IMG/VR virus record: IMGVR_UViG_3300032799_000664
Span: 1 to 64,000 of that record
DNA length: 64,000 nt
Direction: 5' to 3' (one strand)
Source of the DNA: a virus
Under the pieces are notes generated by a model, which saw only the letters and a list, made by a program, of their open reading frames with translations, was not told the DNA's origin and did not search any database. The position numbers and the translations under genes are program-made. This document shows positions 56,201-62,476 of this stretch, in pieces; the stretch's first letter is position 1, and each line of letters begins with the position of its first letter.

Positions 56201-56960
56201 GTTCCCATTCGCACCTTCATTCGGTGGCGTCGGCGTGTATGTCGCAGCGCCGGCGTTGCGGCGCAAGATGGCCAACGTCGTCGTCGACAAGTACATCAAG
56301 CGGAACTTCTTCTACGTCCACTTCGACGCGGCTCTCTCGGTGCTCTTCCCGTCGGACTTCATCAATGACCTGCGCGACCTGGTGCTGATTGCCAAGCCGG
56401 GCTACACGATGGTCTACGTCGAACCGGCCAGCCACTTTGTCGACGTAATGCAGATGAGCGAACAAGCGTTGATCTTCGCCGGCGATCTGTCGTTAGCAGA
56501 TGCCGCCCCGGTAGGTCCAGAGCGCCCACTCCTCATCGGGGGCCAGTGGAACATCGGTGACAGCTTCCGTCACGAAGCGGCACTGCTGAGCCAGGCGCTA
56601 CTAACGGCCGATGGCGCGAACATTCCGGCGCCGGTGACGCTCGCCCATGACCACCTGACGCTGCAACGCGTCGTCTGCCCCGGAGCCCCGGTTCTGGAAG
56701 ACACCGATTACACCGTGAACTACTTCACCGGAGTAGTCACCCCGATCACCGTCTGGCCCCTCGGCGTCTACACCATCGACTACAGCTACTGGACCATCAC
56801 GCCGGCCGCCAGTGCCGATCCGGCCGATGGTGACACCCCCTACATGATCGGGGGCCAAGAGCTCTGGTTCGGCAACCTCGGAGCCAAGCTCTACGGTGAC
56901 GTGAAGACGCCGGTGTTGACCGAGCAACCCCTACAGATCGCGGCGGTTCCAGCCCCATGA
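53217..56960 (+). CDS. Large baseplate wedge protein (gp7-like place), repeated domain
   Basis: A 1247-aa protein. Two copies of a beta domain lie at about residues 324-402 and 661-740; each includes a T-x-HGF motif and a GL-x-G-x-x-YVR-type segment. The first 150 residues are helical and may bind the J-like protein. Position next to the J protein and size suggest a wedge such as T4 gp7, but I see no direct signature. It overlaps the J gene by one base. Confidence 0.7.
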   Translation: MPTSLDDRSTSLLRGLSDFWTRFFADTPTLEGLFNASEIQLSQAYFDILQSFLGISVQDVPLFRKELFKLLTIREDHVTFREAANPGASRSVYVLAEAITAIPALQNKVFAPTAALVPSTDYDLNAGNYELQLAVDPTGSVGRTLGTSAAASLLTYGTGALTRCYVTEGTPFTDAKPGHWVRLLNSSAGNNRTYRVAEVIDAQAVLLAGTITLPDPSSGSLQATLLDSEFAPVAGFAKRALTVVVGGSFDDAARRLRDAEQSSWAADWPIGLGIRKGDILRVLDQSAVPVAPVDYNIILVRHERCYLSAQTPLSSSTGPQLNDAGRTVTADPITDRVTLATHGFAIDTRVMLTTTGTMPGGLIAGRFYYVREPTSGDFKLAANAGSGVLIDITSVGTGTLTVYGTQDGVTPRLVRDYVILRQPPNAEMIEEPVIFTETGVPKTGGAGQLINDLLLGPCLFDTGAAFDAGDRQRFVTISGSATITCTADLSYGNVLTRTGGMQQPFARSSVGGQAEITTGTQIGIYFIQSIAADGNSVVLDGSPFTPEPGVSVEIQVVTNSGTYRIRKVGGSGKHLVLDQLFGYPDANNGTLSWRVHDGYQTALVHTRVVRGSAQLAASIGDADTGGVHEPRFSEDYTVDYEAGMLLQIGRLAGLWGLDATDKVCTADAATDLLTATGHGFSDTNDVVFWTPGVLPQGLTAGTKYVRDAALNTFRVADTIGGTAIDLLDAGSSTLHVRRAGGHALVLATYTWLQEVIPEVTAATAALYPDETETDVAEIAFWIPDAQLDLFRLYDNFGYLIGRFQASSEAYRQFIRGVFQLYLLGPTLERIESALNVICALPVVRDDGETLVSYEAVGTISDDPDHARITTRRPDGNLARYLFPAGTPIRSDISSYVPGTSAAISFLSFEAFTELFQVVDWTEDALWWDSIIVPQSLMPGESTARRTTVPVLYENTIGQIDDPHIGDPGFFIGADDDGIVPPWSVAGGWSSGTALAFPFAPSFGGVGVYVAAPALRRKMANVVVDKYIKRNFFYVHFDAALSVLFPSDFINDLRDLVLIAKPGYTMVYVEPASHFVDVMQMSEQALIFAGDLSLADAAPVGPERPLLIGGQWNIGDSFRHEAALLSQALLTADGANIPAPVTLAHDHLTLQRVVCPGAPVLEDTDYTVNYFTGVVTPITVWPLGVYTIDYSYWTITPAASADPADGDTPYMIGGQELWFGNLGAKLYGDVKTPVLTEQPLQIAAVPAP

Positions 56961-56996
56961 TCTTCTGTGGTAGCATCCTCATCCAGGAGCGCTGAC

Positions 56997-57533
56997 ATGC
57001 AGCCTCGTGCGCGTGCGCTGAACTTTCGATCGAGCTTGAAGATCATCGGTACGCTGACCATCCACGCTATCGACGTTCGCACCGGCAACGTCGTCTGGAC
57101 GTTCCACAAGCGGAACACCATCGTCTACGACGCCAGCAACATCGTGCGTTCGCTCCTAGCGCAGCGCACGCCGGTCACCGATCCGGCGCCCGCCGAGTAC
57201 TCCTGGGGTTCGATGCGGTTCGGGACCAGTGGTACGGTGCCGACGCGCTACGACACCAACCTGTTGGCCGAAGTTAGCAGCGCGCGCAAACAACTGACCG
57301 ACGCCAAGAAGGTCAACGGCATCACTGGCGAAATCACGTTGCAAGCGACGCTCGACACTGGTGACGCCAACGGCTACACCCTGCGAGAAGCGGGCGTCTT
57401 CACGCAGAGCACGCTGTGGAGTGCCGACGTGGGCGGCACGCTCAAGATGTTCTCCCGGCAGGTGCATCCGGCGTACGAAAAGACCTCCGCGCTCCGGCTG
57501 GAGTACGGCTGGACGATGCAATTTACGGCGTAA
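56997..57533 (+). CDS. Baseplate to fibre connector-like protein
   Basis: A 178-aa protein. It starts at ATG 56997 behind CAGGAG; the upstream extension is not used. Residues 70-130 (WGSMRFGTSGTVPTRYDTN, EITLQATLDTGDANGYTLRE) look like a tail-collar domain. It lies between the large wedge and the fibre genes. Its stop is part of a palindrome. Confidence 0.65.
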   Translation: MQPRARALNFRSSLKIIGTLTIHAIDVRTGNVVWTFHKRNTIVYDASNIVRSLLAQRTPVTDPAPAEYSWGSMRFGTSGTVPTRYDTNLLAEVSSARKQLTDAKKVNGITGEITLQATLDTGDANGYTLREAGVFTQSTLWSADVGGTLKMFSRQVHPAYEKTSALRLEYGWTMQFTA

Positions 57534-57535
57534 AG
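57521..57535. promoter_or_regulatory. Palindrome ATTTAC-GGC-GTAAAG, site 6 of 7 (one base changed)
   Basis: Inverted repeat with A instead of C at the first position. It includes the stop codon of the connector gene and ends 13 bases before the fibre start at 57549, right against the ribosome-binding site AAAAGGG. Confidence 0.6.
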
Positions 57536-57548
57536 AAAAGGGCGAGCA

Positions 57549-59630
57549 ATGCTCTACAACGACGTCGACTTCCGCAACGGCAGTGACACCGGTGAACCGG
57601 AGGCAGCTGCCATCCAGCCCTACAACGACGGCGAACCGGCCGGGCAGGGCATTTTTCGTCGGCCGGTAGAGAATACGCGCAGCCGCAGTGATTTGTTACG
57701 GCAAGTCTTGCGCGAGCATCTCGTCCTGCGCGACTTGCAGCAGGTCTTGCTGGTGGGCGGTGGAACCTTCACGTTCGGCGGGGCCAAGCCGACCTACACC
57801 GGCGTCTTCACGACCACTGCAGATCTCGAGGTTCGTCCGTTCGCCACGCCCGGTGCGGATGCTTCACCCTACACCGTTTCGACGAAGGCTTCAGTGCTCG
57901 TCGGTAGCGTCGACGTCATCAAGTTCGAGTCGAAGTACAAGCAGTGGCAGGACCCCGGTGCCGATCCCGACATCGCTGCCGAAGCGGACATGATCTCGGT
58001 GGAGATCGTGCACACGGGAGTCCTCTCCGTCGCAGTGCAGGGCGCGGCCGGACAGCAGAACAACGTCTACGTCACCATCAACTACGGCACGACCACCTGC
58101 CAGGAAGTCATCGACGCTGTCAACGTGCACACCGGCGCCAACAAGCTGGTCGTGGCTTCACTGGCCAGTGGCACCAACACGAACCCAGCGTCGAAGTTCA
58201 GCACCGCCGAGTGGGGCTCCGACTGGTCAGTGCGCTTCTTGCGCGGGGGCGCCCCAGGACTGCTCCACGTCATCACCTCGGCCGTGCTCGCCACGTTCTT
58301 CGCGGCGCACGTAGACAACCCGCTGCGAAAGGGCGACACCCTCGCGATCTGGTACGACCAGCTCATCGAGCTGAGCCCAGTCGCACCACCGCCCGGTGGC
58401 CGGCTGCAGAGCACCCCCGAGAACAGCAACTACTCGATCCCGGCGGGATCGCTGTTCAACACGCGGCGGGAGCCGGAGAAGATCCCGAACTGCGTTCCGA
58501 TCTGCAAGTGCGTTGACGACAACACCATCATCTTCGTCGACGGTTCGCGCATCACCCGCACGACGGCAGCGACGCTGTGGTGGGACAGCGCGCACCTCGT
58601 CGGTGGTAGCAGCTCGCTTATCAGCATCTCAGGTTGGGCGCGCTTACACACGACGCCATGTCCACACGTACCGCCAACGACGGTGCAGGACGCCCTCGAC
58701 AACGCCGACAAACTATTCGACGTTGCCCTGGATGAAATCGAAGCCGCTCGCGGTGGTGAGACGGACCTGCTCACCAACATCTCGAAGCGCATTCCGCGCG
58801 CTGGTGCCACGGACATCAGCGGTGCACTGATCTCGAACAACAGCAGTGACCTCGGTGGCAGCAGTACACGCTGGGGTACGGCCTACGCCAACAATCTGAA
58901 CTTCGACACCGATCTCACCCCCGGTGCCAGTGCCAAGGTCAACGGTCATCTCATCCCCAAGACCGACAACGCTGATGACTTGGGTGACGGAACCTACGGT
59001 TGGCGCAACTTCTACATCAAGGGCAACATCGTCGGCGGCGTCAACAGTCGTTTCGCTGGCAGCGTGTGGTCACCGAACAGCGACGGCCTCATTAACATGG
59101 GCAGCGGCGTCGCGAAGTGGGGAATCGGCTACTTCGCCAATCTCAAGTCATATCTGGCAACGCCCGCAGCTGACGAAGACGTCATCCGGCTTGCGACCTA
59201 TCGAGAAGGGGCGCAGCGCGTTGCCGATGCGGGCCTCAGTGTCGCTGACGACACGTATGTCAGTCTCGTCGCAGCTGATTGGAACGCGTCAAGTGTCGAC
59301 AAGTTCGACCACGGCAGCTACATCAGCGGGGATGGCATCGCGTTGCCCGCTGACAATCGACGCTGGAAGATTTCGTTGCTAGTCGCGTGGCTGGGAGCAG
59401 CACCAGGCGCCGACTATTTCTTCTCAGCTGCAGTCCGCTTCGCCGGTGCTTTGACACTCATGTCGGTAGTCATTCCGCCGGCCAACGGTGGCTACGGTGT
59501 CACGCTCTACGTGTCGAAAATCATAAAGGCTGCGGCGGCTGGTGAGCTTACAGTTCGCCTGCGCCAGAAGAGTGGCGCTAGCAATACTGCAACGAATGTA
59601 GTCCTCAGTGCAATTCCAACGCTCTACTGA
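57549..59630 (+). CDS. Tail fibre protein
   Basis: A 693-aa protein. The N-terminal 300 residues are mixed. Residues 430-530 hold three short repeats (DLGGSSTRWGTAYANNLNF, NADDLGDGTYGWRNFYIKGN, INMGSGVAKWGIGYFANL) of the type seen in fibre shafts. The C-terminus is beta-rich and probably holds the receptor-binding tip. Its stop meets the stop of the opposite gene directly. Confidence 0.75.
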   Translation: MLYNDVDFRNGSDTGEPEAAAIQPYNDGEPAGQGIFRRPVENTRSRSDLLRQVLREHLVLRDLQQVLLVGGGTFTFGGAKPTYTGVFTTTADLEVRPFATPGADASPYTVSTKASVLVGSVDVIKFESKYKQWQDPGADPDIAAEADMISVEIVHTGVLSVAVQGAAGQQNNVYVTINYGTTTCQEVIDAVNVHTGANKLVVASLASGTNTNPASKFSTAEWGSDWSVRFLRGGAPGLLHVITSAVLATFFAAHVDNPLRKGDTLAIWYDQLIELSPVAPPPGGRLQSTPENSNYSIPAGSLFNTRREPEKIPNCVPICKCVDDNTIIFVDGSRITRTTAATLWWDSAHLVGGSSSLISISGWARLHTTPCPHVPPTTVQDALDNADKLFDVALDEIEAARGGETDLLTNISKRIPRAGATDISGALISNNSSDLGGSSTRWGTAYANNLNFDTDLTPGASAKVNGHLIPKTDNADDLGDGTYGWRNFYIKGNIVGGVNSRFAGSVWSPNSDGLINMGSGVAKWGIGYFANLKSYLATPAADEDVIRLATYREGAQRVADAGLSVADDTYVSLVAADWNASSVDKFDHGSYISGDGIALPADNRRWKISLLVAWLGAAPGADYFFSAAVRFAGALTLMSVVIPPANGGYGVTLYVSKIIKAAAAGELTVRLRQKSGASNTATNVVLSAIPTLY

Positions 59631-59921
59631 TCAAGAGACGTTCTGAGCGACGCTCTCGCCTCCGCCCCCCACCACCTGACACCGGAACTCGACGAACTTC
59701 ATCCGCTGCTTTCCCTGGAAGAACTCGACGATCACGCCGGCCGCGCACTCGCCCTTGACGAGTGGGTTCTCCATGAACGGGTAGAGCTCACGCACGACGA
59801 CGCGATCGTAGAAGGGGTGATTCTCGGGACGGTACTCACCGTAGCCGAGCGAGAGGTAGTACTGCGCGATGTGCTTGAAGACGAAGGTGAGACCGAGACG
59901 CCGTTCCGCGGGGACTTTCAC
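59631..59921 (-). CDS. Small protein of unknown function, lysis block
   Basis: A 96-aa protein from GTG 59921, which overlaps the amidase stop by four bases (GTGA). It is beta-rich with an Arg/Phe/Tyr-rich middle (YYLSLGYGEYRPENHPFYD). It stands last in the lysis cassette. Function unknown. Confidence 0.6.
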   Translation of the reverse strand: MKVPAERRLGLTFVFKHIAQYYLSLGYGEYRPENHPFYDRVVVRELYPFMENPLVKGECAAGVIVEFFQGKQRMKFVEFRCQVVGGGGESVAQNVS

Positions 59922-60928
59922 GCGACCTCGACGACCTGGCAGCCGGGCAGATTCTCGAGGACGTACTGCCAGACCGTGTACATCCCCGGGTCGCACTTAT
60001 TGTTGTCCTGGTGGTAGTGGCCGCAGATACCCTTGAAGCCGCCCACGTTCCACTTGTCGCCGGTCGGCGGGAAGTAGCTGTTGGCGACGCTCTTCCAGAT
60101 CTCTGGCGGGCCGAAGTCACCGAGCTTGCCCTTGTAGGCCGGGAGCTGGCGGGGGATGGGGGTGGCGTCGCAGACCCAGTCCAGCAGCTTGACCAAGCCC
60201 TGGAGCTGAACGGCATAGAAGTCGAGGATCTCGTGCGTGTCTCCGCGCACGAACATCTTGGTGAGCGGCCGGGGCGGCTGGCAGCGCTTGTTGCGCTCCG
60301 GCAGGACGGGGTTGGCGACCTCGACCCCCCAGGCGCGCCGGTTGACCCGGCCGGCGTGCCAACAGGTGGCGTGGGCTGGATCTACCGTCTGCCAGATGGT
60401 GGCGTCGCAGTCCTCCATGAAGAGGACCGAGAGCTTCCGCGAGCGTAGGACGTCGAAGCACTGGTGCGAGTCCATGCAGCCGTCCCAGTGCACGACGAAG
60501 AGGTCGGGGTTGAGCAGAGCCTCGTCGTAGAAGCCCTGGTCGAAGGCGAGGGCGCCCGGCTCATCCGGGGTCACCACTCGGAGCCCTTCGCTGTCGACCT
60601 TGATGCCGTTGATGAGGAAGTAGTCCTTGCCTGGGGGCGCCTCGAAGACGTCGGCCTGGATGGCCTTGTTGGTCTTCGGCCCACAGACGCCGTCCGGCTC
60701 GAACCCGGTGTTGGAGAGCTGCCACTGCCGGATGTCCTCGGCGAACTGAGCGGAGTCCGGGTCAGCCTTCGAGACCTGATCTCCGGCCCAGTCGTCGGCG
60801 AGCTGGTGCCACCAGTAGACGTTCTGGGTGGTGGCGGTGTTGAGCTGCTCCTGCGACAGCGAATCGTCGGAGAGCAGCTCAGCGCGTTTGTGGGAATCGG
60901 TGATGTACGAAGTGTCGAGCCAGCTCAT
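59918..60928 (-). CDS. N-acetylmuramoyl-L-alanine amidase with peptidoglycan-binding domain
   Basis: A 336-aa protein from ATG 60928. Residues 60-95 (QFAEDIRQWQLSNTGFEPDG, VCGPKTNKAIQ) match a PG-binding 1 domain. The amidase domain includes FVVHWDG and, near the end, GHYHQDNNKCDPG with zinc-binding His and Cys, as in amidase family 2. It splits the stem peptide from the sugar strand to lyse the host. No signal peptide, so it relies on a holin. Confidence 0.85.
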   Translation of the reverse strand: MSWLDTSYITDSHKRAELLSDDSLSQEQLNTATTQNVYWWHQLADDWAGDQVSKADPDSAQFAEDIRQWQLSNTGFEPDGVCGPKTNKAIQADVFEAPPGKDYFLINGIKVDSEGLRVVTPDEPGALAFDQGFYDEALLNPDLFVVHWDGCMDSHQCFDVLRSRKLSVLFMEDCDATIWQTVDPAHATCWHAGRVNRRAWGVEVANPVLPERNKRCQPPRPLTKMFVRGDTHEILDFYAVQLQGLVKLLDWVCDATPIPRQLPAYKGKLGDFGPPEIWKSVANSYFPPTGDKWNVGGFKGICGHYHQDNNKCDPGMYTVWQYVLENLPGCQVVEVA

Positions 60929-60929
60929 G

Positions 60930-61688
60930 TCACACGCCCGTGGCCATGCGGACGGTCCAAAAATCGTCGGCCAGCCAGGTCTCGACGTACTTGTAGGGCA
61001 AGTAGCCGAAGCCCTTGTCGCCCCAGGCGGTGCCCCAGCTGTTCTCGAACTTGAGGAGCTTAGTGATGTCGCTGTAGCCGACGAAGAGGACGGCGTGGCC
61101 ACCAACGTAGCCCTCACCCGGCGCTGGGTACTTGACGATGCCGGTCCGGCTCGTCTCCTCGCTCTCGAGGCTCTCGGGACAGGTGAAGCCACCAAGGAGG
61201 GGAAAGCCCTGGGCCAGGCAGACCTTGATCGAGTACAGGCTAGGGCAGCGCCAGTACTGGGTGATGAGATGCTGCTTAGCTTCGGTGATCTGCTTGGGCT
61301 GTGGCGGCTTCTCGAAGTCCTCGGTCTTGTATGGCCAGGTTGCTTCGTGGCAGACCCCATACTTGGCCAGGGTCTTCATCACGTCGCGGTTCTGGGCGCC
61401 TACGTCACCCTCCACATGCTCCATCCAGTGGCGGACAGCGTAGTAGAGGAAGAGGCGGCTGAGCTCGGTCACCGGGCGGCCCAGCTTGATGGCCACGTAC
61501 TCCATCGCCGAGGTGCCGGCGTTGCAGGTACACGAGCCCAGGCTGCTCTGATCCTCGATGCGGGGCAACTTGCCCTTCGAGAGATCGACTTCGCGGGTGA
61601 GCTTGAACCAGGCCATGAGGCCCGGCTTGAACTCCTGGTCACGGAGGTCTCGTCGGTCCTTCTTCCAGCCGGTGAGGTTGTGCTTCAT
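60930..61688 (-). CDS. Papain-like (C1) cysteine peptidase
   Basis: A 252-aa protein from ATG 61688. DQSSLGSCTCNAGTS supplies the oxyanion Gln and catalytic Cys53, GYVGGHAVLFVGY the His and ENSWGTAWGDKGFGYLPY the Asn and its context. No signal peptide or long pro-region is visible. Placed between a lipoprotein and the amidase it probably helps in lysis, either on peptide cross-links or on proteins. One base separates it from the amidase start. Confidence 0.85.
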   Translation of the reverse strand: MKHNLTGWKKDRRDLRDQEFKPGLMAWFKLTREVDLSKGKLPRIEDQSSLGSCTCNAGTSAMEYVAIKLGRPVTELSRLFLYYAVRHWMEHVEGDVGAQNRDVMKTLAKYGVCHEATWPYKTEDFEKPPQPKQITEAKQHLITQYWRCPSLYSIKVCLAQGFPLLGGFTCPESLESEETSRTGIVKYPAPGEGYVGGHAVLFVGYSDITKLLKFENSWGTAWGDKGFGYLPYKYVETWLADDFWTVRMATGV

Positions 61689-61696
61689 GGCCGCCC

Positions 61697-62143
61697 CTAC
61701 TTCTTGAACTCGATGCGGTAGAGCTTCTTGCCGTCCTGGCTCTTGACCTCGCTCAGGTATTTCTGGATACGTATCTGGGCATCGGCCGGCGTGGTCTTCA
61801 TCTTGATGAGGTAGTGGGTGTCGACCGGTCCAGCCTTCATGCTCAGGTTCTGAACCTCTTGGCCGGTCTGCTGCAGGGCGCACGCCAAGGCATCGATGCC
61901 CATTCCCTTGAGCGTGTCGAGCAGGACCATCCAATTGGTGCCGCCGCTGGTGATGATGGCAATGACGGCGGGCAGCAACTCGACGGCCTGGGTCTTGACT
62001 GCCTCGATGGCGCAGTCGATGACCAGGGTGGCGATCTGGCCGGGCTTGCTCTTGCAGTCGCCGCGGAAGACGCAGCAAGAGCTGAGGGTGAGGCAGAAGA
62101 TCGGAACGATGAGCATCAGAGCGAGCTTGCGAATCGGACGCAT
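61697..62143 (-). CDS. Predicted lipoprotein in lysis cassette
   Basis: A 148-aa protein. MRPIRKLALMLIVPIFCLTL and then SSCC give a signal with a lipobox (Leu-Ser-Ser-Cys23). The mature part has a Cys pair, a hydrophobic helix (LLPAVIAIITSGGTNWMVLL) and a polar end. It could be an outer-membrane spanin-like partner. Start at ATG 62143 behind GGAGG, right next to palindrome site 7. Confidence 0.75.
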   Translation of the reverse strand: MRPIRKLALMLIVPIFCLTLSSCCVFRGDCKSKPGQIATLVIDCAIEAVKTQAVELLPAVIAIITSGGTNWMVLLDTLKGMGIDALACALQQTGQEVQNLSMKAGPVDTHYLIKMKTTPADAQIRIQKYLSEVKSQDGKKLYRIEFKK

Positions 62144-62154
62144 GGTCAACCTCC

Positions 62155-62169
62155 CTTTACCAGGTAAAG
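62155..62169. promoter_or_regulatory. Palindrome CTTTAC-CAG-GTAAAG, site 7 of 7
   Basis: Perfect repeat 11 bases before the lipoprotein start, between a terminator and the ribosome-binding site GGAGG. There is no room for a standard promoter between terminator and gene, so the palindrome itself or read-through must serve. Confidence 0.7.
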
Positions 62170-62204
62170 AAAAAAGGGGCGCGACGAATCGCATCAACGC
62201 CCCT
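62169..62204 (-). terminator. Rho-independent terminator
   Basis: On the minus strand an AGGGGCG/CGCCCCT stem (62175-62181 with 62198-62204) is followed by six Ts. It would stop transcription from the NrdJ side before the lipoprotein. Confidence 0.75.
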
Positions 62205-62206
62205 AT

Positions 62207-62240
62207 CCTAGTTGACGAGCTTATCTCATCGTCAACTAGG
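62207..62240. other. 12-bp perfect hairpin
   Basis: CCTAGTTGACGA (62207-62218) pairs with TCGTCAACTAGG (62229-62240) around a ten-base loop. It contains the stop codon of the 62236 gene and stands directly before the terminator on the minus strand, where it may protect the RNA end. Confidence 0.65.
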
Positions 62241-62469
62241 TCTCAACCGGGAAGAACTGGAAATACTCCCACTGAGGACACATGACGGCGTCTTCGGTGG
62301 CCAGCCGGCGCAAGGTGAGTTGGATCTTCTTCGCCTGCTGCTGACACTTGACGCAGACCGTGGCGACGGTCTGCTCACCTTGCCGCATGATGAGTGCCTG
62401 GGAAGCGGCGCTCATGGGGATGGGTTCACGACAGTTGCTGCAATCGGCGTAGTTGTAGTCCTTGGCCAT
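62236..62469 (-). CDS. Zinc-ribbon-like small protein
   Basis: A 77-aa protein from ATG 62469 (MAKDYNYADCSNCREPI). CSNC and CVKC pairs lie about 30 residues apart, and a later Cys (VMCP) follows. The DNA includes half of the 12-bp hairpin at its end. It sits seven bases after NrdJ and may be made with it. Confidence 0.65.
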   Translation of the reverse strand: MAKDYNYADCSNCREPIPMSAASQALIMRQGEQTVATVCVKCQQQAKKIQLTLRRLATEDAVMCPQWEYFQFFPVET

Positions 62470-62476
62470 GGTTTCC

